Assembly (NCBI GenBank): GCA_963931865.1
Contig: OZ007509.1
Coordinates: 9,185,625-9,249,624 of the forward strand
DNA length: 64,000 bases
From: Axinella damicornis
Taxonomy: Eukaryota; Porifera; Demospongiae; Axinellida; Axinellidae
Direction of reading: 5' to 3'
The translations under genes were made by a program, and so were the position numbers. This document shows positions 17,695 to 28,655 of this stretch, one piece after another. Within the stretch, counting starts at the first letter, position 1. Each line of letters starts with the position of its first letter. The notes beneath the pieces are model-generated. The model worked only from the letters and a program-made list of their open reading frames with translations. It was not told where the DNA came from and did not search any database.

Positions 17695-20600
17695 TACAAA
17701 TCCCAGTCTCTGTATACCAAAAGAGAATGCTCCACCGCCATCGTGTATACGTACCCAGTTCTGGAGCCGGGGGATGCGCTATAAGAAGTCTGGTAGGCAC
17801 TACAGCTGCATGGGAAGAGTAAGTAGAGAAGGACAATGTGAAATGTTGGCCTGAATGAAAAATCGAATACGAAACGCATTGAATATGCTTAGGAAAAGAA
17901 TAGCCACATGTCAACTCACACTGTCTCCAAGCTACGATGTTCCACTCCTACGTCTCTGGAGTAGAGAATGCTCCACCGCCTTCCTGTATACCAGTAGAGA
18001 ATGCTCCACCGCCATCCTGTATACCAGAAGAGAATGCTCCACCGCCATCGTGTATACGTACCCAGTGCTGGAGCCGGGGGATGCGCTATAAAAAGTGTGG
18101 TAGGCACTACAGTTGCATGGGAAGAGTAAATAGAGAAGGACAATGTGATATGTTGGCCTGAATTAAAAATCGAATACGAAATGCATTGAATATGCATACG
18201 GAAAGGATAGCCACTTGTCAACTCAAACCGTCTCCAGGCTACGATGTTCCACTCCTACGTCTCCGGAGTAGAGAATGCTTCACCGCCATCCTGTATACCA
18301 GTAGAGAATATGCTCCACTGCCATCCTGTATACCAGAAGAGAATGCTCCACCGCCATCCTGTATACCAGAAGAGAATGCTCCACTGCCATCCTGTATACC
18401 AGAAGAGAATGCTCCACCGCCATCGTGTTTACGTTCCCAGTGCTGGAGCCGGGGGATGCGCTATAAAAAGTCTGGTAGGCACTACAGTTGCATGGGAAGA
18501 GTAAATCGAGAATGACAATGTGATATGTTGGCCTGAATTAAAAATCGAATACGAAACGCGATGCATACGGAAAGGATAGCCACATGTCAACTCACACTGT
18601 CTCCAGGCTACGATATTCCACTCCTACGTCTCCGGAGTAGAGAATGCTCCACCGCCATCCTGCATACCAGTAGAGAATGCTCCACCGCCATCCTGTATAC
18701 CAGAAGAGAATGCTCCACCGCCATCTTGTATACGTACCCAGTGCTGGAGCCGGGGGATGCGCTATAGGAAGTCTGGTAGGCACTACAGCTGCATGGGAAG
18801 AGTAAGTAGAGAAGGACAATGTGAAATGTTGGCCTGAATTAAAAATGGAATGCGAAACGCATAGAATATGCATAGGGAAAGGATAGCCACATGTCAACTC
18901 ACACTGTCTCCAGGCTACGATGTTCCACTCCTACGTCTCCGGAGTAGAGAATAGTCCACCGCGATCCTGTATACCAGTAGAGAATGCCCCACCGCCAACC
19001 TGTATACCAGAAGAGAATGCTCCACCGCCATTGTGTATACGTACCCAGTGCTGGAGCCGGGGGATGCGCTAAAAGAACTCTGGTAGGCACTACAGCTGCA
19101 AGGGAAGAGTAAGTAGAGAAAGACAATGTGAAATGTGGGCCTGAATTTAAAATCGAATGCGAAACGCATTGAATATGCATAGGGAAAGGATAGCCACATG
19201 TCAACTCACATGTCTCCAGGCTAAGATGTTCCACTCCTCTGTCTCATGAATAGAGAATGCTCCACCGCCATCCTGTATACCAGGAGAAAATGCTCGACCG
19301 CCATCCTGTATACCAGCAGAGAATGCTCCACCGCCATCCTGTATACCAGAAGAGAATGCTCCACCACCATCGTGTATACGTACCCAGTGCTGGAGCCGGG
19401 GGATGCGCTACAAAAAGTCTGGTAGGCACTACAGTTGCATGGGAAAAGTAAATCGAGGACAATGTGATATATTGGCCTGAATTAAAAATCGAATACGAAA
19501 CGCATTGAATATGCATAGGGAAAGGATAGCCACATGTCAACTCACACTGTCTCCAGGTTACGATGTTCCACTCCTACGTCTCCGGAGTAGATAACGCTCC
19601 ACCGCCTTTCTGTATACCAGTAGAGAATGCTCCACCGCCATCCTGTATACCAAAAGAGAATTCTGCACCGCCATCGTGTATACGTACCCAGTGCTGAAGC
19701 CGGGGGATGCGCTATAAGAAGTCTGGTAGGCACTACAGCTGCATGGGAAGAGTAAGTAGAGAAGGACAATGTGAAATGTTGGCATGAATCAAAAATTGAA
19801 TGTGAAACGCATTGAATATGCATAGGGAAAGGATAGCCACATGTCAACTCACACTGTCTCCAGGCTACGATGCTCCACTCCTACGCCTCCGCAGTAGAGA
19901 ATGCTCCACCGCCATCCTGTATACCAGGATAGAATCCTCCACCGCCATCCTGTATACCAGTAGAGAATGCTCCACCGTCGACCTGTATACCAGAAGAGAA
20001 TGCTCCACCGCCATCGTGTATACGTAACCAGTGCTGGAGCCGGGGGATGCGCTAAAAGAAGTCTGGTAGGCACTACAGCTGCATGGGAAGAGTAAGTAGA
20101 GAAGGACAATGTGAAATGTTGGCCTGAGTTAAAAATCGAATGCGAAACGCATTGAATACGCATAGGGAAAGGATAGCCACATGTCAACTCACACTGTCTC
20201 CAGGCTACGATGTTCCACTCCTACGTCTCCGGAGTAGAGAATAGTCCACCGCGATCCTGTATACCAGTAGAGAATGCCCCACCGCCAACCTGTATACCAG
20301 AAGAGAATGCTCCACCGCCATTGTGTATACGTACCCAGTGCTGGAGCCGGGGGATGCGCTAAAAGAACTCTGGTAGGCACTACAGCTGCAAGGGAAGAGT
20401 AAGTAGAGAAAGACAATGTGAAATGTGGGCCTGAATTTAAAATCGAATGCGAAACGCATTGAATATGCATAGGGAAAGGATAGCCACATGTCAACTCACA
20501 TGTCTCCAGGCTAAGATGTTCCACTCCTCTGTCTCATGAATAGAGAATGCTCCACCGCCATCCTGTATACCAGGAGAAAATGCTCGACCGCCATCCTGTA

Positions 20601-21685
20601 TACCAGCAGAGAATGCTCCACCGCCATCCTGTATACCAGAAGAGAATGCTCCACCACCATCGTGTATACGTACCCAGTGCTGGAGCCGGGGGATGCGCTA
20701 CAAAAAGTCTGGTAGGCACTACAGTTGCATGGGAAAAGTAAATCGAGGACAATGTGATATATTGGCCTGAATTAAAAATCGAATACGAAACGCATTGAAT
20801 ATGCATAGGGAAAGGATAGCCACATGTCAACTCACACTGTCTCCAGGTTACGATGTTCCACTCCTACGTCTCCGGAGTAGATAACGCTCCACCGCCTTTC
20901 TGTATACCAGTAGAGAATGCTCCACCGCCATCCTGTATACCAAAAGAGAATTCTGCACCGCCATCGTGTATACGTACCCAGTGCTGAAGCCGGGGGATGC
21001 GCTATAAGAAGTCTGGTAGGCACTACAGCTGCATGGGAAGAGTAAGTAGAGAAGGACAATGTGAAATGTTGGCATGAATCAAAAATTGAATGTGAAACGC
21101 ATTGAATATGCATAGGGAAAGGATAGCCACATGTCAACTCACACTGTCTCCAGGCTACGATGCTCCACTCCTACGCCTCCGCAGTAGAGAATGCTCCACC
21201 GCCATCCTGTATACCAGGATAGAATCCTCCACCGCCATCCTGTATACCAGTAGAGAATGCTCCACCGTCGACCTGTATACCAGAAGAGAATGCTCCACCG
21301 CCATCGTGTATACGTAACCAGTGCTGGAGCCGGGGGATGCGCTAAAAGAAGTCTGGTAGGCACTACAGCTGCATGGGAAGAGTAAGTAGAGAAGGACAAT
21401 GTGAAATGTTGGCCTGAGTTAAAAATCGAATGCGAAACGCATTGAATACGCATAGGGAAAGGATAGCCACATGTCAACTCACACTGTCTCCAGGTTACGG
21501 TGTTCCACTCCTACGTCACCGGAGTAGAGAATGCTCCACCGCCATCCTGTAGACCAGCAGAGTATGCTCCACCGCCATCGTGTATACGTACCCAGTGCTG
21601 GAGCCGGGGTATGCGCTATAAGAAGTCTGGTAGGCACTACAGCTGCATGGGAAGAGTAAGTATAGAACGACAATGTTGGCCTGAA
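17695..21685 (+). repeat. Exon-shaped satellite, block A (about 12 units)
   Basis: A tandem array with a ~307 bp basic unit, lengthened in steps of 33 bp. Consensus order: acceptor-like CTCACACTGTCTCCAG, then GCTACGATGTTCCACTCCTA, two to four 33 bp sub-repeats of the form 'ctccaccgccatcctgtata' + 'ccagNagagaatg', a fixed end with TACGTACCCAGTGCTGGAGC, then GGAAGA, a GTAAGT donor and a ~112 bp intron-like spacer. The first unit is truncated. The block includes a 1290 bp duplication. Reading frames through it on both strands are products of the 33 bp period. Confidence 0.95.
18871..21494 (+). repeat. 1290 bp tandem duplication within satellite block A
   Basis: 18871-20204 recurs at 20161-21494. 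Translations on both strands across four consecutive units are the same in the two copies, including rare features such as the TGA in 'gtctcatgaatag' and the spelling 'ccgtcgacctg'. This is a recent higher-order duplication. Confidence 0.92.
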
Positions 21686-22979
21686 TCATAGACTCGGTAG
21701 AGTCTATATGTAGGGATACGACGTACACGCAATATATGCTAATACAAAAAAATCTCTCCAAATCTCAGAAACGGTACACTTATAAGCCTTTATAACCACA
21801 TACCGTTCATCTTCGAGTGTTTTCATGACCAACAAGACTCCTCGCGTCGCGAAAACCCGTCGCGAAAGTACCACACCAGGCACTCGCAAAACGGACAAAT
21901 TGTTTTTCTTTCTTCTTCTTCTTTCTTCAGACAACTTAGCTCAACGTTGCCTCAATCTGTCACGATGGTTTTCGCACGAAACAGCAGCATTTTCAACTGA
22001 GCAGTGCAACGTCCCATCGCTTTTTCGCTACCTCCAAGTCTTCACCAGGCGGCTGCAGCTGCCCACTCAATAACTATGGCTTCGTTTGTCACGCCATTTT
22101 CACGTTTGTACGCATGCGCACCTAAACGATCACTTAGCAACGAACGTAATTATTACTCAAGATCGCTGAATTAGAAACAGTGGGGAAGATGCATTTTGAC
22201 CGTTGTGTTGTCAAACAAACGAGGCTGAGGTTAGTCCCTGTACGCATGATTTAGCTATACTGCTACCTATACTGTATTCTGTGAGCAGGGTGAATGCCTA
22301 TCTCAACTTAATTATTACTCAAGATCGCTGAATTAGAAACAGTGGGGAAGATGCATTGACCGTTGTGTTGTCAAACAAACGAGGCTGAGGTTAGTCCCTG
22401 TACGCATGATTTAGCTATACTGCTACCTATACTGTATTCTGTGAGCAGGGTGAATGCCTATCTCAACTCTCAACACCATATGAATGTCCCTACTATAAAC
22501 TGCCTATGCCATGGTCTTCAGACAGGGAGAACTCAGTGGCTTTGTTACAGTTGACTTGAGATGCCCGGGCCTGATTCTTCAGCCAATGCTGGAAGTGTAA
22601 TACCTGAGTCATATACCAAGGCAAGGACACCTACTGCCCAGGTGCCTGTGAGGTCACTGACTTCTGCAGCAAACTTCAGCTCAAACATGCGCCTGCTGCC
22701 AAAAAAATTACATAAACAAGTAATAAAAAACATTTGAAAATGTAGCAGGATGTAGGGATACCAGAACGGCAAAAAGTAAGGAAACAAGAGGGATGATCGA
22801 ACATAACAGTGAAGTCCCTACATATCTTTTTTCATTGTACATGTATATATGGAAAAAGATCTCTGTAGGGGTGGTTGTATACTTCACTGTTATGTTCGAT
22901 CATCCCTCTTGTTTCCTTACTTTTTGCCGTTCTGGTATCCCTACATCCTGCTACATTTTCAAATGTTTTTTATTACTTG
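21686..22979. mobile_element. Hairpin-ended element, copy 1, inserted in the satellite
   Basis: The satellite sequence GGCCTGAA|TTAAAAATGG is split exactly at 21685/22980 with no added bases, so the ends are precise and there is no target duplication. The left end is TC, then ATAGACTC-GGTA-GAGTCTAT (21688-21707), an 8 bp perfect stem. The right end is a perfect 100 bp inverted repeat, 22715-22814 against 22882-22981, with a 67 bp loop. An internal 162 bp segment is duplicated (22148 and 22310). It has no coding capacity beyond short frames. Insertion between A and T with a 5' TC recalls Helitrons, but the 3' end is CTTG and not the usual CTRR. Confidence 0.85.
22148..22470. repeat. 162 bp tandem duplication inside the hairpin-ended element
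   Basis: 'aattattactcaagatcgct' at 22148 recurs at 22310, and the following ~160 bp match except for a 2 bp deletion. It is absent from the other copy of the element, so it arose after the copies separated. Confidence 0.9.
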
Positions 22980-23012
22980 TTAAAAATGGAATGCGAAACG
23001 CATTGAATATGC
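22980..23012 (+). repeat. 33 bp satellite remnant between two insertions
   Basis: TTAAAAATGGAATGCGAAAC through GAATATGC is satellite spacer sequence. Its left end continues the unit cut at 21685 and its right end is continued by ATAGGGAAAGG at 28917. Confidence 0.9.
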
Positions 23013-23186
23013 TTAACCTTCATGCGGGGCTGGTCTTTACTACCAGCCATACAATATCCCCGTAACTCCTGACGAGAAGGGGAAAGGTTTGGAATTTTAC
23101 AAGGGCCACTCCCCTCCCATAGTGGGATGCCTGGCTGGCGTCCCCGGCCAGACCTGGCCTTGAGCAAATAACTGACCGGGAATGCC

Positions 23187-23283
23187 CGCTGACAGGGCAA
23201 GCCCACTCATGGGGCGAGCCCACTGACGGGGCGAACCCACTGACGGGGCAAACCCACTGACGGGGCGAGTCCACTGATGGGAC
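23187..23283. repeat. 17 bp minisatellite, small degenerate block
   Basis: About six units related to GAGCCCACTGACGGGGC with substitutions; the same unit forms the large array at 24725-25583. Confidence 0.9.
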
Positions 23284-23463
23284 GGTAATCATTAGCATTA
23301 TACTACAGGGGCCCCACGATATAATTGGACCATTAGTAGGGCCCCTGACATGGAAATGGGCAGGGGAGTGTATGTCAGACCTGACATCCTCCAGTGGCGC
23401 AAAGCGCCACACTCCCCAATCCAGGTACATGTAGAATCAATACAGAATCCACCGCTTTTATAC

Positions 23464-23660
23464 TGGTAACCGCACTCCAGGTAGCCGTTACAACCCTGGG
23501 TGCGACTTGTCGTAGCGCAAGGCAAGAATAAGCCGAGCGTCACAGTTAGTTCCAATCAGTGCACACGCCACACAGAACCCACGCCCAGCCGACCGCCTGC
23601 AATGGCAGCCACAGGGAAGACATGAAGCTACCCCAGCACTACAGCGTGCAATGCTGGTGA
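23464..23660 (+). mobile_element. Diverged 5' fragment of element X
   Basis: AACCGCACTCCAGGTAGCCG is followed by 'cgtagcgcaagg', 'ttccaatcagtgcacacgcc' and 'gcaatggcagccacagggaa', matching the first 190 bp of the X copies at 63346-63845 with many substitutions. It is older than the copies at the ends of the window. Confidence 0.7.
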
Positions 23661-23689
23661 CTCCAAACGACCGACAGCGTTGAATAAGA

Positions 23690-24460
23690 GATTCGCTCAC
23701 ATCCCTCGCAGGCATGCAGGGTACACACACCTGCAACAGGCAGCAGTTCGGATAATCAACATCGACTACGTAGCCCAACAGGACACACATACCGCAGCAG
23801 GTGCTCGTTAGGCATGCACAATATCTACTAGCCCAGTGGAGCACCCACACCTGCAACAGGTGGTCACTAGACATGCACGAAAGTCAGCATCACCTAAGCC
23901 CCGCGGGGCACACACATCTGCAGCTCGTGGTCGTTAGGCATGCAGGATGTTGAGCCGCAACTACATGTAGCCCAGCGGGGGCATGCACACCTGCAAAAGG
24001 TGGTCATTAGACCGGCAGGATATGCCAGGTGATCAGTATAACAGCAGGGTACACCCCTGCAACAGGTGGTCATTATAACCGCAGATTCCGCATCATCTAG
24101 CCCAGCAGGGTATACAGTACACACCGGCAACAGGTAGACATTCGGCATGCAGGCCATTCAGCACCAACTAACCCCACAAGGGTACCCACCTGCAAGAGGT
24201 GGCCATTAGGCCTGCAGAATAATTCGCATCCACTAAATAGCAATGGCGCACACCCGCAACCAGAGGTCATTAAGTGCATAGGATATCAGCAGGGTGCACA
24301 GTTGCACTAGGTGGCCACCGGGCGCGCCGGGTAATCAGCAAGGGTACACACCTGCACAGGTATGCATGATCAGCAAGGGTATGCGCCAGCAACATGTGGT
24401 CATTAGACGTGCATGATACTCAGCAACTAGCCCAGCAGGGTACACAGTACCCCCCATATA
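23690..24460. repeat. Decayed ~65 bp tandem repeat, about 12 units
   Basis: The core CACCTGCAACAGGTGGTCAT recurs in variant form at about 23730, 23790, 23850, 23919, 23990, 24056, 24125, 24189, 24254, 24303, 24351 and 24391. Between cores are 'ggcatgcagg' and 'tagcccagcagggtaca'. Spacing drifts from 48 to 70 bp. Further degenerate pieces appear at 25690-26250. It is much more diverged than the 17 bp array beside it. Confidence 0.75.
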
Positions 24461-24724
24461 CCCGATGTTAGGCCTGAGGCAACTACATCGGAATAACAAT
24501 CGGTTTCCAATAATGCGAGACTAATCGGTCACATTCATGTATAAGCTGCCATTATACTTCCGTGGCGGCATGCAACCATCGGACTTCAAATTTGGTTCAA
24601 CGTGGCATCTAAAAATGGCTGAAGGTAGCAGTCCTGGCAGTGAGACATCACTGATGCTCCAATACAACAATAGGCCTTGATGTGGTATGAACTCTGTCAA
24701 GCTCAAAATAATGTTGATCCAGGG

Positions 24725-25583
24725 TGAGCCCACTGATGGGGCGAGCCAACTGACGGGCATTGACGGGGCGAGCCCACTGACGGGGCGAGCCCTCTGACGG
24801 GGCGAGCCCTCTGACGGGGCGAGCCCTCTGACGGGCGAGCCCTCTGACGGGGCGAGCCCACTGACGGGGCGAGCCCACTGACGGGGCGAGCCCACTGACG
24901 GGGCGAGCCCACTGACGGGGCGAGCCCACTGACGGGGCGAGCCCACTGACGGGGCGAGCCCACTGACGGGGCGAGCCCACTGACGGGGCGAGCCCACTGA
25001 CGGGGCGAGCCCACTGACGGGGCGAGCCCACTGACGGGGCGAGCCCACTGACGGGGCGAGCCCACTGACGGGGCGAGCCCACTGACGGGGCGAGCCCACT
25101 GACGGGGCGAGCCCACTGACGGGGCGAGCCCACTGACGGGGCGAGCCCACTGACGGGGCGAGCCCACTGGCGGGGCGAGCCCACTGGCGGGGCGAGCCCA
25201 CTGACGGGGCGAGCCCACTGACGGGGCGAGCCCACTGACGGGGCGAGCCCACTGACGGGGCGAGCCCACTGACGGGGCGAGCCCACTGACGGGGCGAGCC
25301 CACTGACGGGGCGAGCCCACTGACGGGGCGAGCCCACTGACGGGGCGAGCCCACTGACGGGGCGAGCCCACTGACGGGGCGAGCCCACTGACGGGGCGAG
25401 CCCACTGATGGGGCGAGCCCACTGACGGGGCGAGTCCACTGATGGGACTGACGGGGCGAGCCCACTGACTGGGCGAGCCCACTGACAGGGCGAGCCCACT
25501 GACGGGGCGAGCCCACTGACAGGGCGAGTCCACTGATGGACTGACGAGGCGAACCCACTGACTGGGCGAGCCCATCGATGGGG
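24725..25583. repeat. 17 bp minisatellite, about 50 units
   Basis: GAGCCCACTGACGGGGC repeats nearly perfectly from about 24840 to 25420, with degenerate units at both edges. Since 17 x 3 = 51, all three minus frames stay open and give the same 17-residue repeat; this is not evidence of a protein. There are no unique spacers, so it is not a CRISPR array. Confidence 0.97.
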
Positions 25584-25599
25584 TAATCTGGTATGCAGG

Positions 25600-27059
25600 A
25601 ATCCCGGGCACTCAGCAACAACCAGGCAAGCCCTGTAACTGGTATCCGCTGAGCATGTAGTCTAGCCAACATTCGCCAGACAGGCAGGGCACCCATGCAA
25701 ACAGATTGCCATTAGGCTTGAGGAAATTCAGCATCGGTTAGCCAATAGGCACTTGGGCCCCAACTAGCCCAGCGAGTCACACCTGGAAGGGTTGGAATGT
25801 TACAAGGGCCAATTCCCTCCCATAGTGGGGTGGCAACCAGCCAAGAATGATAGCTAGGCATGTAAGCAATCACCTGAGCCGCAATCACCTGCATGGGTTC
25901 CTAGCCAGTTAGCACTGCCTCTCCACCAATGGCTAGGCAAGCGAAAAATGGGCACAGCTTAATCGTGGACATAAGTTCCTTGTTGGCCATTCACAATCAG
26001 ACACACCACTTGTTTCCCAGGCCTTGGTACCCACCTCGACCGGGTGATACTTAGGTATACTCAGCATCAACTAGCCAGGCCAGGCTAACACCTGCCACTG
26101 GTGACAATATTAGGCCACCCCTGCAAACTGGTGGCAGTCAGGCGTGAGAATGTAGCCCAGCGAGTCGCACCTCGTGGCAGCCAGACAAGCAGGATATTTA
26201 ATGACAGCTAGGCATGTAAGCAATCACCTGAGCAGCAATCACATCAAGACTTCAGCTAAAACTTAGGGGAGCAGCTCCTCCACCCATGGCCCGGCAAGCC
26301 AAAAATAGGCACCCAGCTTGTTCGCCCGCACTTCCCGTAACGGGCCAGCACATTATCCCCCCTTAGTTGGCGAGCCGCTGAGCAGGGTAGTAGCTTACTC
26401 CCCGGATCGGACTATCGACTTATTCCCAACCTCTTCACGAGTCCCCGGGTACAAGCACTTGTGCAAGCACACCGATTATTCACCCGCAATTAGATACACA
26501 GACGCTTCATCAGTATCTAGGCAAACCACCAGTCATTAGGAGAACCGATCCTTCCTCCCCAACCAGTGGCCCTGGGGGACGCTTACCCATAGACCCCCAA
26601 AGTGAGGAGCACATTGTGGAATGAAATTCCCTTAACTCTGTTACTCTGAAGTCAACTAGTCTTGGCCAGCTGTATGTTATGACATGTTTACTTTGCTTAT
26701 GTAGCTATGATGCAATATTTACTACTCTCATGTATTCGCACCTAGGTGTTAACATGCAGTGGTTTTGGCCTCCCTTTTGTACCCATTGCATTGTTCCCTC
26801 TGTGCCGCTAGGGCCCCTCAGCTTGTATATAACCACTCGTTGTTGTTTTGTTTTTCTTCTTTTAATCTAATGTTGTACTGTTATCAAAAGTGGAAAAGTT
26901 GACTCGCGGTGTCAAGCCTCCGCAATCCCAGCGCTCTATGTCTAGTACTGCCTGGAGCGCTTAGCTGTTAGCTACCTTGGGACAGCAAACTCTTTACCAA
27001 CAGCCGGTGGCAAGCAGGCCCTTGGAGTAATTTCCACTCCCACAGTCTCACTGTACGTA
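25600..27059. other. Repeat remnants, no gene seen
   Basis: 25690-26250 holds degenerate pieces of the ~65 bp repeat and a partial repetition of 23095-23135 ('tacaagggcca...ccctcccatagtgg') at 25800. 26250-27059 shows nothing I can assign. Confidence 0.4.
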
Positions 27060-27259
27060 AGGCCTGGGTCGGAAGAGGCCAGCCCGCACCAACGCGCGCC
27101 ACCAATATTGCAGCGCGCGGCGTACTCAGCGCATGACTGTCATGTGACCGATGAACAAACCAGTGTTGTGTGTTGTCTCGCGGGCCAGACTCTCACACGG
27201 GCAGGACAGGGCTCTGACAGTAGGCAGACGTTCGAGGCAACTCCGAACAGATGGTAAGT
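27060..27259 (+). promoter_or_regulatory. CpG-rich stretch with possible first exon ending ATG|GTAAGT
   Basis: A short CpG-dense area (27095-27130, GCGCGC clusters) is followed by 'ccgaacag', ATG (27251-27253) and an immediate consensus donor GTAAGT. A first exon that ends with the start codon is a known arrangement in animal genes. No second exon is identified in the following 1.6 kb. Confidence 0.25.
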
Positions 27260-28580
27260 CATAGCATGCTATCTTGGGAGCGAAATTAATGCCGTAGCAG
27301 GACTATTAAACAGTTATCATGTGACATCGTGTTGAGTGTAGCTAGCTACTAGTCTCGGTACCGAGACTATGTAGCTACGTACTACGTTCAGCAAGCTTTG
27401 TGTGTAACCTCGCTCACTGCATGCAAATCTTGGCCTGAGATGAATGTAGGAGTGCTGTGTTGGTGTCACACTACAATTATCTCTCCACTTTGCAGCTGTA
27501 TGCCCAAAGAATTATCAAGTCTCCTGTCACACAGCCTTATAACTGTATTATAATCATGCTATTACGATTGTACATTATGTGCATTGCTTGTTGCGATCAA
27601 TGTAGTGTCTTGTATCGAGTACCATGCAGCTACCTGATTTTAAGTGCTCTAGACTCCGCCCACAATAACTATTTTGAGGGTGTGCCCAGCAGTTTTCACG
27701 TGACTGTCATTTGATAATGGCCGCATAGAGACAGTGGTAGAGCGTTACCGATTATACGCAAAACTTCCTGAGTAGCTAGCGAGTTTCTGTGTACCTTGAA
27801 GGTCTTAGCTTGTGTAGCTCTATTAGTCTACCGCGTAGATTTCTCGTTCATGGATGCTGAAGTTCGTTATTGACGGTTGAAGTTCTACCTGGGGTGGCCA
27901 ACTCACGCCTGGCTGGCTTAGTTAGGTATGTTCCTGAGCGAGCTAGGCTAATCTACGCGTCCAAAAGATAGAACCAAGTAAGTCTTTCAATATGCCACCT
28001 TAAAAGTTAGAGTTCGTGATGTGTACGTTTTGCGTATCTTGGGCCAAAAACTTGGCTGGGTGTGGCTCAACTTGTGGCGTCCTCCTTGCTCACGTGAGCG
28101 CTATCCCAGAGAAAATATATATTTTTCATGAAGACTAGACATACTTCTACCCATAAAATATGTTTGGTTTTGATACAGTCTAACTTATTGGAGAAATTAC
28201 TAAAAGAATATAGCATATCACTTTTCACCAGAAATTGGCCTGACCCAGGCCTTACATACAGTGAGGTTATGCCTACCAGACGATTTCATAGCGACTGGCC
28301 CATGGCCAGTTGACTAAGCCCCAGCCCCGTGCCTGTAGCACTAATCCCCACTACAGTGGCACATGGCCTAGCGTAAGCGTTGGTCACCAATAGCTGGTGG
28401 TTGTCCCAGGATTCAAATAGTGTGATTATCAATGTTTCAGATTGGACTGTCTCATAGTATTAGCCTTCTGGCGTGCAGCCAGCAACACAGGACATCCATC
28501 CTCGCAACCTGACCAGCCAGCGTGGCCTGTACTGGTCAATGGACAATGGCGCTGCAGGCGCTCCACAATATACAAGTGGC
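27260..28580. other. No gene seen
   Basis: Contains a perfect 20 bp palindrome TAGTCTCGGTACCGAGACTA at 27350-27369 and short open frames only. Confidence 0.4.
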
Positions 28581-28582
28581 AG

Positions 28583-28655
28583 GATACAGGCAGGTTGTGG
28601 CGACTATTCAAAGGATACACGCAGGTTGTGGCGACTATTGAAATGATACACGCTT
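28583..28655. repeat. About 31 bp tandem duplication
   Basis: 'caggttgtggcgactatt' occurs twice with a spacing of about 31 bp, each followed by a 'gatacacgc' motif. Confidence 0.8.

Noticed and set aside
21686..22979. Firm assignment of the hairpin element to Helitrons
   Set aside because: The 3' end is CTTG and not CTRR, and the terminal 100 bp palindrome is not a Helitron feature; A|T insertion and TC start alone are too weak.
24725..25583. CRISPR-like array
   Set aside because: Units are contiguous 17-mers without unique spacers, in a eukaryotic context.
24521..25696. Minus-strand frames of 283-391 codons with a 17-residue repeat
   Set aside because: All three frames of the 17 bp minisatellite give the same peptide; there is no start context, domain or splice structure.
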